Of a stretch of 64,000 nucleotides of DNA, positions 49,551 through 58,803 are shown one piece after another. Each line of letters starts with the position of its first letter. Position 1 is the first letter of the stretch. Both the position numbers and the translations under genes were made by a program. The notes under the pieces are model-generated. The model had not been told where the DNA came from. It did not search any database and worked only from the letters and a program-made list of their open reading frames with translations. Origin of the DNA: Cellvibrio sp. UBA7671 (GTDB lineage Bacteria; Pseudomonadota; Gammaproteobacteria; Pseudomonadales; Cellvibrionaceae); the NCBI GenBank assembly GCA_002483145.1, contig DLHJ01000014.1, positions 620,001-684,000 on the forward strand, read 5' to 3'.

Positions 49551-50088
49551 CGCTACCCGCCTTTGGTGCCAATGCAGAATCCAAATTGGCTAATATTTTT
49601 TCAAAGCTACCCATTGTTTCAGGTGGTGATGTTTCATTAACCGCCTCACCTGAAACCACTTCACCCGCCGCAACCTGCGGAGCGCCAACTACTTTGGTTT
49701 GGCGTTGCTCCATTTTTTCAGGAACACTTTTGTACTCCTTCAATGCAAAATTAATTTGCCACGCGCGCAAGCGGTAATCGTCCCGCACATCAAATGAATC
49801 GGTAAACTTTACTTGGCGCACATTCATTGCATTCGCAGCAGGCTCAACAATGTCATAAACAACCAGTGTTCCATCGGCATTGGTTGCCTGGGCAATTGCC
49901 GTTAACTCGCTCAATAAATCCGCTTCATCGTGCGGCAACAGTAGCGCCACGGTAATCACTTTAGGCTTAATGCCTTTTTCAGCGGTGTTTGTTGCGCTGG
50001 TCTGTGCCCCTAAGGTTTCGTCCTCAAAACGCATACCCACGGTCACCCGCAATTCTTTATTGGGCACAGTAAAATCATTCAGCATCAT
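49537..50088 (-). CDS. Phage baseplate/tail protein of unknown class
   Basis: The 183-residue protein has a beta-rich first part (ELRVTVGMRFEDETLG, VITVALLLPHDEADLLSEL, RAWQINFALKEYKSVPEKMEQR) and a disordered acidic tail. The layout suggests a tail terminator or baseplate ring component near the hub, but I cannot name it. Confidence 0.55.
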   Translation of the reverse strand: MMLNDFTVPNKELRVTVGMRFEDETLGAQTSATNTAEKGIKPKVITVALLLPHDEADLLSELTAIAQATNADGTLVVYDIVEPAANAMNVRQVKFTDSFDVRDDYRLRAWQINFALKEYKSVPEKMEQRQTKVVGAPQVAAGEVVSGEAVNETSPPETMGSFEKILANLDSALAPKAGSDEAA

Positions 50089-50987
50089 AAGCCCAGCATC
50101 TCCCGCACTAACTCAAGTTCACCGGGCGCGCCGGTAAACACAATGCAGCAACACAAGGGAGCGTCATGCCCAGCACCACTTGCATTCAGTAGCGCTTTAA
50201 TTTGCGCCGGTGTCTTATTGGTAATGTATTGCCCTGCCCCTGTACCGTTTGCAAATTGCGCCTGCACACTCGCCACAAGGCTCTGAGTAGCAGCCAAAGA
50301 ATCGGTTTTTTTAGCAATTACATTTACCAACTCTTGCTCGGGTGACGCGCCGCCAAGTTCGTAACCTTCGGCATGCGCACTCAATTCACCAAGGGTTTTT
50401 GTCGCAGTGCTAATGCCATAGAAATGGGCGCTTTCATTGCCCACCCAACGTGAATTAATAGCAGCCACCGGGAGAATAATTTTGTCACTCTCAACGCTGG
50501 CGATTTGTGCTGCCCGGCGCTCGCACATCAACGTTGCCGGTAGTGGGAAAACAGCATTAAATTGGTTTAATGTTTCGTAAAAACCAAAAAAACCATTTGC
50601 TGAAATTAATAACACCACAGCATCAATAACACCGGTTGGTGCTAAATGGTCGTATTCATCCACCAGTTTATTTGCGGCGGTCGCAACGGCATTGGCGGTC
50701 GATAAATAGCGGTAATGGTTGTCACCCTCTCCCACTCCCTGCGCCCAGGGGTGGGCACACAACACCTTCACCCCTGCCAACATTGCATCAACAATTTGGC
50801 CATGCTCAGCAATACTGCCAACGGCAACAGCCGCAACTGGGTTGCTTACCAATGTGTAATCAGGTGCTGCCACTAATCGGCTATGCGCTGCTGCCAATTC
50901 ACTCGCAGCACTGCCCAATGAGCCGTTAAGCGTGCCAACAGCATCAGCGAGTGTGGGAGGCCACTGAAAAGAAATAGCACTAAACAT
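50085..50987 (-). CDS. Phage tail-associated protein, function unknown
   Basis: This 300-residue, Ala-rich, mostly helical protein begins MFSAISFQWPPTLADAVGTLN. It contains AHPWAQGVGEGDNHYRYLS and, near its end, a CCC triplet (APLCCCIVFTG). It overlaps the next gene by four bases. In related phages such a gene sits after the fibre, but I do not know its role. Confidence 0.55.
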   Translation of the reverse strand: MFSAISFQWPPTLADAVGTLNGSLGSAASELAAAHSRLVAAPDYTLVSNPVAAVAVGSIAEHGQIVDAMLAGVKVLCAHPWAQGVGEGDNHYRYLSTANAVATAANKLVDEYDHLAPTGVIDAVVLLISANGFFGFYETLNQFNAVFPLPATLMCERRAAQIASVESDKIILPVAAINSRWVGNESAHFYGISTATKTLGELSAHAEGYELGGASPEQELVNVIAKKTDSLAATQSLVASVQAQFANGTGAGQYITNKTPAQIKALLNASGAGHDAPLCCCIVFTGAPGELELVREMLGL

Positions 50988-51014
50988 TTTTCACCAAACC
51001 CGCGTCACGGTTAA

Positions 51015-51308
51015 TCAAGACAATTGCCCAGCTTCAATTAACATTGCAGCTGCAAACAATTCATCAACATCTTCATCGCTTAATCCAAGCTGCGTGGTCA
51101 ACATCAGAATCATTGGATTGTCTCGCTGAAAATTAATACCTTCACGCCATGCCAACTTAATCCGTACGGGCGTGCCCGGCGAATCAATGGCAGCTTCAAC
51201 AGCGTCATAAAGCCCAGCGTCGGCCAACGCAACCTTAGCCTGATAGGATGTAATGGTAAGCACACCGCGCCCGCCCTTTATAAGCGGCTTTATATTCACA
51301 ATCGGCAT
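51015..51308 (-). CDS. Small phage tail-region protein
   Basis: The 97-residue protein (MPIVNIKPLIKGGRGVL) has a predicted short helical bundle, with QLGLSDEDVDELFAAA near its C terminus. Its start overlaps the stop of the previous gene by one base, so it is co-translated. I do not recognise the family. Confidence 0.55.
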   Translation of the reverse strand: MPIVNIKPLIKGGRGVLTITSYQAKVALADAGLYDAVEAAIDSPGTPVRIKLAWREGINFQRDNPMILMLTTQLGLSDEDVDELFAAAMLIEAGQLS

Positions 51309-52705
51309 TATTTAATCCTCAAATAATTCGGCTTGCGGTTGAAAGTAAAATCCAGTGATCCAAAGCCAATGTAATCCGCTGCATCAACATCGAACTTCAA
51401 TATTTTTGAAGCCTTATCAACGGCGCTTTTAGCCATTAACAGATCGCCAAAAACCACAAATTCAGTTGTTGTTCCGTAAGACAACTCATTAGCACTTTGT
51501 GAAGGGTGGAAGCGTTCATAGGTAACAAAATCTTGCGTGTACAAAAAATACGTGTTGGTGTGTGAAGCTAAAAGAAATCCGTCTTTAACCGGAAATGAAA
51601 CAACACTCCGGTTGTACGAATTTATGGCATTGTAGGTAAGCTCAAGCGGAACTGATTCCCTAATGAACTCCCACGTTGAAAGATCGGGGCTTTTATATAA
51701 TCCGCCGCCCGATTCCCAATAAAAATTATTCAAGTGCGAATACATTTTTGTCGGGGTTCCGTGGCCATGGTTGTGTGTGGTAAACGCCGCACCACCGTTA
51801 ACTGTTTTTTGGTAGCCAGCAACACCCTTGGATGCAACAACAATAGTGCCAGCATGCGCGCTTATCAAAACATCCACAGTGCCTGTTGTTGCCACTGCAA
51901 GTGATCTATTTGCTTTGGTAGAGCCGTTCGTCATCGATACGCATGCTGTATCACCCGCCACCACAAATAACGCTGTGGTTGCTGTGGCTGCGCCAGCCAC
52001 CGTATTGGACGTCGCAGCAGTCAACGCTCTTGCGACGGTGGCAGCACCGAAGCTGTTGCCTCCATCGCTGCTAAACGATGTTTTTAATTCCGTTGCGCTG
52101 TTACTCGCCAGAATAAAATGCCCACCTATATGCACAACACCCACAACGGGCGCGCCGTGGCTATGCTCAACCAATTCAAACGAATCGCCAGTGTTATTAC
52201 TCACCAACACATAGCTGCTGCTGTTGCAGGCTATTACAATATTTCCCGCACCGTCCCGCGCGCACTGCCTGGGGCTTTTAGTCAGCGTTTCGCTTTCGGG
52301 AAAAAACACTTCTTTCCCATAATTTTTCAGGCTTTGAATTGCGAAGGCTTCTTCATACCCTTCAGCAGTGTGTAACTTGCCCTCAATCAGCCAATGGCGG
52401 CCTTTTTCGTCAATGAATTGATCGCCCTGATACAAAAGCGGGCGAATATCACCAATTATTGTTTCATCGTCTTTTTGCAGGCTTGCAGCAACAACCATTA
52501 AATCTTCTATGGCGCTGGCTGGATCAAGCGCATTAACAATTCGCTGAATCTGTGCATCCAAATTGGTGCGTGTTATATCTACGCCAATCAATTCAACTTT
52601 TTTTGCAGCAATCGCTGTCTCTAAAACACTGTCAATGCTCGATGCATTGGTCAGTGCATTTATGCGCGCCTGCAATTCATTTTTTAGAACAGTTGTGTCC
52701 AGCAT
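51308..52705 (-). CDS. Beta-propeller-like phage tail protein
   Basis: The 465-residue protein begins with a helical segment (MLDTTVLKNELQARINAL), the attachment-like N terminus of fibre-associated proteins. From residue about 150 on there are repeated units such as SYVLVSNNTGDSFE, KTSFSSDGGNSFG and YQKTVNGGAAFTT. The S-x-D/N-x-G-x-x-W/F pattern is that of BNR/sialidase-type propeller blades. It may bind or cleave surface glycans. It directly follows the main fibre gene. Confidence 0.6.
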   Translation of the reverse strand: MLDTTVLKNELQARINALTNASSIDSVLETAIAAKKVELIGVDITRTNLDAQIQRIVNALDPASAIEDLMVVAASLQKDDETIIGDIRPLLYQGDQFIDEKGRHWLIEGKLHTAEGYEEAFAIQSLKNYGKEVFFPESETLTKSPRQCARDGAGNIVIACNSSSYVLVSNNTGDSFELVEHSHGAPVVGVVHIGGHFILASNSATELKTSFSSDGGNSFGAATVARALTAATSNTVAGAATATTALFVVAGDTACVSMTNGSTKANRSLAVATTGTVDVLISAHAGTIVVASKGVAGYQKTVNGGAAFTTHNHGHGTPTKMYSHLNNFYWESGGGLYKSPDLSTWEFIRESVPLELTYNAINSYNRSVVSFPVKDGFLLASHTNTYFLYTQDFVTYERFHPSQSANELSYGTTTEFVVFGDLLMAKSAVDKASKILKFDVDAADYIGFGSLDFTFNRKPNYLRIK

Positions 52706-52713
52706 GAAAGCTC

Positions 52714-53688
52714 CTACAATCCGGCCAGCGCCAAGCGGCGCAAGCGTATAAAATCAGGGTGCGTTTTTAATTGGTCTGGCTGTATTGCGGTATCCGCTTT
52801 TATGCCCTGGGCAGATGTAGCAAACGTATCAATCAACGCGCCAGGCACAGTGCGTTTAATCCGGTGGTCAGTCACCACACCCGCACCGCTTATACTCGCC
52901 ACCTTAACTAAGTAGTGCGGTTTACCGGCTGGGTCGTTGTAATCCGCTAATGGTGCACCGGGTGCGCTGGTGAAAATCTCATAGGCGCTCTCACCACCCG
53001 CGAAACCACCGCTACGGAAAACATCCACGTAAAAATCAATCGGTAGTGCTAAACCTGCCATCGGTTCATCTGCACCTATGCGCACGCGAATACCTTCAAC
53101 GTAAGCGGTGCCCGCTTTTACCAAAAAATTTCCCCCACCCGCATTCACTACGCGGAATGCATCGTTAAAAAACAAACTACGGCCATATAAATCGCGCATA
53201 TCCGCAATCAGCGCGGCGTCAATGTTGTCCAGTACATCGGTAAACGAAATCTGCCATGTTTCTGCGGGTACAGTAATGCCAGTAATTTCAGATGCGTTGT
53301 TGTACTGGGTTAAAAAGTTTCGGGTAATAGTATTGCCCGTTGTTAAGCCAGCGGTTTCGTATTTGTACTGGCGCGGTGTGTAGCTCACGCCGATTAGCGT
53401 GTCATCTTCATCAACAATTCCCACCCAGTTAAAATAGAAATTGCCAACAGTTGCGCCAAGAATAATGCTGTACACCACTTTGTTTTCAGCAACATAACCC
53501 TGCGCTGTTTTTAATTGCTCATGCACTATGTGTGCGGGGGCTGGCATGCCCTGCGCGACGTCAACCGGTGCGGCGGTGTCCAGCCCTGGTATATCGGCAA
53601 ACACAAAGCGCGAAATAATGAGTGGTTCACTATTCGCTTGCTTCAATGCAATTTTTGCACGCCCGGTATTAATTACTGCTGCTGCCAT
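52714..53688 (-). CDS. Phage tail fibre (gpH/DUF3751-like)
   Basis: The 324-residue protein starts like tail-collar fibres of P2-type phages (MAAAVINTGRAKIALKQANS), with the conserved N-terminal region that joins the baseplate. DHRIKRTVPGALIDTFATSAQ is a helical linker near the C terminus. It follows gpI, the normal P2 position for the fibre gene H. It is much shorter than P2 gpH, so the propeller protein after it may supply the distal part. Confidence 0.8.
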   Translation of the reverse strand: MAAAVINTGRAKIALKQANSEPLIISRFVFADIPGLDTAAPVDVAQGMPAPAHIVHEQLKTAQGYVAENKVVYSIILGATVGNFYFNWVGIVDEDDTLIGVSYTPRQYKYETAGLTTGNTITRNFLTQYNNASEITGITVPAETWQISFTDVLDNIDAALIADMRDLYGRSLFFNDAFRVVNAGGGNFLVKAGTAYVEGIRVRIGADEPMAGLALPIDFYVDVFRSGGFAGGESAYEIFTSAPGAPLADYNDPAGKPHYLVKVASISGAGVVTDHRIKRTVPGALIDTFATSAQGIKADTAIQPDQLKTHPDFIRLRRLALAGL

Positions 53689-53696
53689 AGCCGCCT

Positions 53697-54221
53697 CTAA
53701 AAACTCGCCACATCAAAAGACCATGAGTTATCAAACTCAATAGTCGCCAACTCAACCACCACGGAATTAATGGTTTCAAATTCGTAACGCCTGCACGTGC
53801 GGCCATACTGTTTAATTAATATGGTTAGCAGCTCGGCGTTTTGCCCCAACTGGCTATCAGTCAGGCGCAACACAATCACATCCCAATCTTTTCCATCAAC
53901 GCGCTCTTCGACTTCCACATAGCCAATGCCAAGGCGTAGGAATATATTTTTTATTCCAATAATCGAGCCAGCATCTCGCGCATTCACGTGGGCGTATTTC
54001 ACGCGCGCCCGGTAAAGCCACAAGGGTTCTGTTGCAAAGCGGTCTATATCGCGCTGCCACGCAATCATGTTCAACACACCCACCGTGCAGGTCATTGGGT
54101 CTAACTGCGTGAGTGGCCAGCGCAAACCCAATTCAATGTTGTTCCACCATTTTTGGCAGAGTTTTATTAGCGGTATGGATTGGCCTTGGTTGAACCAAAA
54201 ATTCAGGTCAAGCTTAATCAT
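53697..54221 (-). CDS. Baseplate wedge/tail protein gpI-like
   Basis: This is the probable homolog of P2 gpI, which lies between gpJ and the fibre and joins fibre to baseplate. The start was moved to MIKLDLNFW (overlapping the end of gene J by eight bases), as the seven upstream residues are unlikely. The 174-residue protein contains WQRDIDRFATEPLWLYRARVK. Position and size support the call. Confidence 0.75.
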   Translation of the reverse strand: MIKLDLNFWFNQGQSIPLIKLCQKWWNNIELGLRWPLTQLDPMTCTVGVLNMIAWQRDIDRFATEPLWLYRARVKYAHVNARDAGSIIGIKNIFLRLGIGYVEVEERVDGKDWDVIVLRLTDSQLGQNAELLTILIKQYGRTCRRYEFETINSVVVELATIEFDNSWSFDVASF

Positions 54222-55395
54222 CGAACGCCACCGTAACCTCACCCATGCGTGGTATGTCTAGTGCGCTGGTAATTTCAGCAAGGCTAAATTGCACAGATTT
54301 TAATAACGGAAATAGACCGTGCAGTTCAGCAGCCAACAATGAAAAAGAGAATTCGCTCAGGGGTTGCGTAACCGTAACGGCGTATTGGTTGTTTGCGCGA
54401 AAGGCTGCGCCAATAGCGTTGGTAACATTGGCCAGCAATATCGCTTTTTCTTCAACCGTAACATTGGCTACAGCGCCAATGGCCACTGTAAAATCGTGTT
54501 CGGTTTCGGGCATGGAATACACGCGCAAATCGTCACCATGGCCGTGGTTTCCACCCGCCATCACGTGGGCTTCAATCGCCTCAATTAATTGAGTGCTGGG
54601 CTGGCCAACATCCATCAAAATGTAGGCATTAGCTGTACCTGGTCCACGCGGGGCACCATGCTCAAAAAACACATTGCGTGTATTGATATTCGCAAAGCTG
54701 GTGATGATTTTTAAATACACTGCATCGGTGTGGTATTGGTTCACTGCAGTAAATTGGTTGCGAATACGCAAGCGGTAATCATCCGGGCTTTCTACATCCG
54801 CACCGGCGCTGGTGAGCCAGTTAGCGGTGTTGGTTACTGAGGTAATGCCGTCAATGGGCACCTGCTGAATGGCGTAGTAACCGGCGGGCAAGTTGTAACC
54901 CTCTCCCACTTCCACCGCTTCAGCTGCAACACTGATACTCGCAACACCGTCTGGCAGAATGGTGGTGGCCAGTATGCGCAAGTGATAACTGCGCCCATTA
55001 ATGAGCGGGCTCTTAATAATGCTGTTGGCAGGTATCACCAAATCACCCACGGTATTCACGCGGCTAAATAACAAATTGCCTTGCGCTTTTTTTGCGGGTT
55101 TTATAGTGAGGTCTACCGCCCAGCCAAACATATCCAACCAAATGCCGGTCGCGGTACGCAAAAACATATTGGGCAGAATTTGCTTTAACAATAAATCGCG
55201 CACAATCCACAACAGTGGTGCAGTAACCAGTGCCGTAATACCACGCCAAAATGGAGATATTTCAGCACTGTTGTTGTAAGGCAATTGTTCAGCAGCCGCT
55301 ATAGCATGCCACTGCGCTTTTGCTTCGGCTTCAGTGGTGGGCAAACCGGCATCTACTACCATTTGCTTAAACTCACTGCTGTAGTCATCACTCAC
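54214..55395 (-). CDS. Baseplate J protein
   Basis: This is a gpJ/gp47-family wedge component. The core reads GYYAIQQVPIDGITSVTN, followed by ESPDDYRLRIRNQF, which is the family signature. The 393-residue protein ends in a domain that connects to neighbouring wedge proteins. It overlaps the DUF2590 gene by four bases and gene I by eight. Confidence 0.9.
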   Translation of the reverse strand: MSDDYSSEFKQMVVDAGLPTTEAEAKAQWHAIAAAEQLPYNNSAEISPFWRGITALVTAPLLWIVRDLLLKQILPNMFLRTATGIWLDMFGWAVDLTIKPAKKAQGNLLFSRVNTVGDLVIPANSIIKSPLINGRSYHLRILATTILPDGVASISVAAEAVEVGEGYNLPAGYYAIQQVPIDGITSVTNTANWLTSAGADVESPDDYRLRIRNQFTAVNQYHTDAVYLKIITSFANINTRNVFFEHGAPRGPGTANAYILMDVGQPSTQLIEAIEAHVMAGGNHGHGDDLRVYSMPETEHDFTVAIGAVANVTVEEKAILLANVTNAIGAAFRANNQYAVTVTQPLSEFSFSLLAAELHGLFPLLKSVQFSLAEITSALDIPRMGEVTVAFDD

Positions 55396-55709
55396 AACGT
55401 CACCTCAATATCACCGTACTGCATTGTTTTTGCGGTAATCAAAAACGTTTCATTGTCCAACTGAACCATGCGCGCTGTGCCTGGGCGAATGCGTTCATCG
55501 TTTTCTACGTGCTGTTCAATTCGCACCATGCCGCGCTTTATTTTTTCGCTGCTACGCTGCCCAATCATTTCCACCAGTAAGCCGGTTTCACGGATCATGT
55601 GTTTAATGTCCTGGGCAATGCTGGCACGGCCATCAATGCCCACGGGCAAACCAAACTCATCCAAAACAATGCTGTCGCCCGCAATGAGCAAATCAAAATG
55701 GTCAGCCAT
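55392..55709 (-). CDS. DUF2590-family phage protein
   Basis: The 105-residue protein (FDLLIAGDSIVLDEFGLP, then SIAQDIKHMIRETGLL) belongs to a small family always found just before baseplate J in HP1-like phages; it is probably the gpW/gp25 equivalent. The gene lies between the tape measure and J with four-base overlap. Confidence 0.8.
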   Translation of the reverse strand: MADHFDLLIAGDSIVLDEFGLPVGIDGRASIAQDIKHMIRETGLLVEMIGQRSSEKIKRGMVRIEQHVENDERIRPGTARMVQLDNETFLITAKTMQYGDIEVTL

Positions 55710-57980
55710 TTACGCACTCATCATCAATTGGTCGCGCAGGGTGTAGCCATCCACCTTTTGCGTGGTGTTCACATTCAGCGTGCCAATGCTGGTGCCTTTG
55801 TTGTTATTGGTGTTGCTGTTATTAATTTGTTGCAGCAAACCACCTTGCGGAACATTGCGCACTGGCGCTACGGGTGCCGGTGCGAGCTTTTCGCGGTCGC
55901 GCTCTATATTGGCTTCCAAATTTTCCGCAGGTATTGCAGGCACAGCCACAGGCGCTTTGGCAAACGCTGGTAAATTCGCTGGTTCAGCAACTTGCATAAC
56001 AGCGGGTACGGTTACGGGTGCAGGCTGTGCAATTTGCATCACCGTTGGAATAGTTACCGGGGCTGGTTGCGCCACTTTCATCACTGCCGGGGCTATTGCG
56101 GGTGCAACATTGTTTAACGGGGTTGTAGGTACTTTTTCAGCTGCCAGTTGCGCAGGGTTAGTGCTTTGCAATTTGCTGGTGTCAATGTTTACACCGGGCA
56201 ACAGGTTCAGCGTTTCCAGCGCGAGCTTTGCAGGTGCCATAAGCACATCAAACACATTTAAATTCGCCAGCCAATTTTTGAATGATGAAAACCACTGCGG
56301 TATTTTTTCCAAGTTGGTAATTAAAAATCCGACAAAATCCGCAGCCAATAACAAGGGCTGGAAAATAAATTTCAGTACGGGGTTGTCTTCAATTACTGCG
56401 CGGAAGGCCTGCCACTTTTCAAACATCCAAGTAATTGCACCCACTGCGGCGGCCTTTACTGAATCCCAGTGAGTAACCACATAAGCGAGTGCAGCAATAA
56501 GCGCGACCACACCCACCACCACCCATGTGATTGGGTTGGCAAGCAGTGCAGCGGTAAATGCCCAGGCGCTTGCAGCACCGGAAATAAAACCGGCTTTCAT
56601 CGCAATTAGGCCAGTGATTAACATGGGGAAACGAATGGCAGTTGTTAGCAACAAAATGCGGGTTGCAGCCAGTGCCGCATTCCACAACCAAATGCCAGCG
56701 CGAATCAAATACAGTGGCGATTTCAAAATAGTAATTGCTGTCGTAAAGCCAGCCACGGCAATCATGGCAGCGCCTTTGATAATCGCGAATGCAGATACAG
56801 CCGCGACCACAACACCAATCCAAATAGCCAGCTTGGCGAGAGCACCGAACAAGTGCGGGTATTTATCAATCCACTCACCCAACACCGATAGGTTTTTAAT
56901 TCCCGCGTCATAAAACGGGATTAGCGCTTTATCAACCAATGCACCAAAACCAATTTTTACAGCAATACCGGCTTGGTTGAGGCGGTCGGTTTTCATGGTC
57001 ATGGCTTCGGCCATTGCGCGGGCCTTTTCCATGCCGCGAACGTTGCCCAGTGCGGTGATTGAATCGGTCAAACCGTTGGTGTCGGCAATTAATAATTTAA
57101 TGGCGGCCACGGCTTCATCGGAACCAAATGCCTTTTTCAGCAAATCACTTTTTGCCACGGTGTCGATAGCACCAAACTTGCCTTGGAGTTTTGAAAGAAT
57201 CTGGTCAACCGGCAACATGCGCCCTGCACTGTCGGTGAATTTCATTCCCAGTTCGTCCTGGGCATTACCTACCCCGCGCAGAAACGCTTTGTACTTCGTT
57301 CCAGCTTCGCTACCGCTCATGGTGGCCTGCAGCTTACCCAGTACCGCCATTTGTTCGTTAATGGCCACGCCGTGGGCTGTAGCGTCTGCACCTAATGCGG
57401 TGAAGGCGCCACTCATTTGAACACCGTTGGTTTTAAACATTTCCACGGCCTGTGCAGTTTGGCCGGTGAGTTGTTGCACCCACTGAGCCTTGCCCATGGA
57501 ATCCGCTTGGCCTTTGAAAATTCCGTACATGGTGCCCATGTAGTTGGTGATGGTGGCGGCGTCCGCTTTGGTGCCTTTTGCGAGCAGGTTGCTGGCTTCA
57601 GTGAAGGTGGCGAGTTCTTTGCCAGCAAGGCCAGCAATCGCACTTTGAATATCGTATGAGCTGCGCACAAAATCGGCGGCGCTTTCGCCGTAGCGAATTG
57701 AGAATTTAAGCCCGGCTTTTTCCAGTGCGGCCATTGCATCTTCTGCAACACTCAGGCTGCGCACTTCACCGGCGGCGCGGTGAAAATCGTGGTAGTCACC
57801 GGTCACAGAATTAAGTGCAGCACCCACACCCCAAATTCCAATAGCACCGCCCGTGATGTTGGCAAAGCCTGTTGTAACGCCGGTGGTGAGCTTGTTCATG
57901 GTGCCCATGATTCTATTAGCGGGTCCAGTTACCTTATCCAGTAACTCAATCCGCATTAATAATTTTTCAAGTCGGGTCAT
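55710..57980 (-). CDS. Tail tape-measure protein
   Basis: The 756-residue protein sets tail length. It begins with MTRLEKLLMRIELLDKVTG. The N-terminal TP901-type core is visible (AAGEVRSLSVAEDAMAAL...). A hydrophobic central region follows (residues about 365-510) with several membrane-helix-like stretches. Near the C terminus three degenerate copies of a Val-Met-x-x-Ala-x-Pro-Ala-Pro-Val-Thr unit form a Pro/Ala-rich linker. It follows the tail chaperone gene and its frameshift extension with three bases to spare. Confidence 0.88.
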   Translation of the reverse strand: MTRLEKLLMRIELLDKVTGPANRIMGTMNKLTTGVTTGFANITGGAIGIWGVGAALNSVTGDYHDFHRAAGEVRSLSVAEDAMAALEKAGLKFSIRYGESAADFVRSSYDIQSAIAGLAGKELATFTEASNLLAKGTKADAATITNYMGTMYGIFKGQADSMGKAQWVQQLTGQTAQAVEMFKTNGVQMSGAFTALGADATAHGVAINEQMAVLGKLQATMSGSEAGTKYKAFLRGVGNAQDELGMKFTDSAGRMLPVDQILSKLQGKFGAIDTVAKSDLLKKAFGSDEAVAAIKLLIADTNGLTDSITALGNVRGMEKARAMAEAMTMKTDRLNQAGIAVKIGFGALVDKALIPFYDAGIKNLSVLGEWIDKYPHLFGALAKLAIWIGVVVAAVSAFAIIKGAAMIAVAGFTTAITILKSPLYLIRAGIWLWNAALAATRILLLTTAIRFPMLITGLIAMKAGFISGAASAWAFTAALLANPITWVVVGVVALIAALAYVVTHWDSVKAAAVGAITWMFEKWQAFRAVIEDNPVLKFIFQPLLLAADFVGFLITNLEKIPQWFSSFKNWLANLNVFDVLMAPAKLALETLNLLPGVNIDTSKLQSTNPAQLAAEKVPTTPLNNVAPAIAPAVMKVAQPAPVTIPTVMQIAQPAPVTVPAVMQVAEPANLPAFAKAPVAVPAIPAENLEANIERDREKLAPAPVAPVRNVPQGGLLQQINNSNTNNNKGTSIGTLNVNTTQKVDGYTLRDQLMMSA

Positions 57981-57983
57981 GTA

Positions 57984-58447
57984 TCACTCACCGTTAAGCG
58001 CTAGGGCTATACCATTGGCCACTGAGTTACTAAAATTTTCCCAGTAGATTTTTTCTAAATGCAGCGCGGTTGCGAGCGTCTCGATATCGTTCACATCACT
58101 ACCGGGCAAATGCTTCATCGCTAATGCCTGGTAGTGGCTGTAGGCGCTCCCGCTTAGTCGCTCTGCACGCTGCTCGATTTCTTTACAACAAGGCCAATAT
58201 CAGGCGTATAGTCTTCATAAATGCCACCCGCAATTTCCACCTCGGAACCGGGGTTTTGTTCAAGCACTTCGCGCAGTTCTGCCTTTTGTTTTTGATCCAC
58301 AGTCATCATCAAAAAGTTATGGCTTGGAGCCACTTTTTCTTTTTGAGAAATTGCGTTCACATACTTGTTGTATGAGTCGCGGTTAACGGTGAATTTAAAT
58401 TCTTTGCCACCGGCTTCAATATCAAACACTTGTTCGTTTTTGCTCAT
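57984..58447 (-). CDS. Frameshifted tail assembly chaperone (extended product)
   Basis: After codon 89 of the chaperone gene a -1 shift would enter a frame that is open from 58199 to the TGA at 57984-57986, giving a fused product of about 154 residues. The candidate slip site is A AAG AAA at 58184-58178 (P-site AAG can re-pair as AAA). The added part reads EIEQRAERLSGSAYSHYQ and then a helical tail ending at the tape-measure start. It has no ribosome site of its own. Long-tailed phages nearly always make such a -1 product before the tape measure. Confidence 0.65.
58154..58447 (-). CDS. Tail assembly chaperone (unshifted product)
   Basis: The 97-residue protein (QVFDIEAGGKEFKFTV, FLMMTVDQKQKAELRE) resembles the tail-chaperone family seen in HP1/K139-type phages. 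It should bind the tape-measure protein during tail assembly. The gene is the short form of the frameshift pair above. Confidence 0.78.
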   Translation of the reverse strand: MSKNEQVFDIEAGGKEFKFTVNRDSYNKYVNAISQKEKVAPSHNFLMMTVDQKQKAELREVLEQNPGSEVEIAGGIYEDYTPDIGLVVKKSSSVQSD

Positions 58448-58482
58448 GGTTCTAATCCCCGAGGGTTGGTTGATTTAAAAAA

Positions 58483-58740
58483 TTACTTGTGTAAAAACTC
58501 TTTAAAGCCCATCCACACAGCAGCGAGAAAGCCGCCAATTAATGTGGTGAGCACCACGCGCGTGGTTATGGTAGTCACTTGCTCAAATGCCTTGCGCTGC
58601 TTACGCAAGTGCGCCTGGTCTGCCTGCACTTCCAAGAAATCGGCAGGGTCTATTCCTAATTTTTCCAGCACATTGGTAATGCCTTTTTCAGCTCCAGCAG
58701 CGGCTATTGCTTCCAGTTCCTGCTTGGTTAAATCACTCAC
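58483..58740 (-). CDS. DUF6127-like membrane protein, possible holin accessory
   Basis: The start was set at a GTG (protein VSDLTKQELEAIAAAGA) with AGAGGG upstream; the 13 residues before it look unlikely. The N-terminal helix, then LRKQRKAFEQVTTITTRVV and a C-terminal membrane helix (LTTLIGGFLAAVWMGF) fit DUF6127. The gene lies directly after the lysis genes, so a holin or anti-holin role is possible. Confidence 0.65.
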   Translation of the reverse strand: MSDLTKQELEAIAAAGAEKGITNVLEKLGIDPADFLEVQADQAHLRKQRKAFEQVTTITTRVVLTTLIGGFLAAVWMGFKEFLHK

Positions 58741-58803
58741 GCGCCGCCCTCTTTCGCTGGTTGCTTTTTTGATTATCAATCGGTCATATGGGAATTAACC
58801 TAG

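Noticed and set aside
56419-56823. Cys-rich 134-residue frame within the tape measure gene
   Set aside because: It is a shadow frame of a confident gene; its composition is an artefact.
58020-58120. Independent small gene between chaperone and tape measure
   Set aside because: The only ATG in that frame has no ribosome site; a -1 extension of the chaperone explains the frame better.
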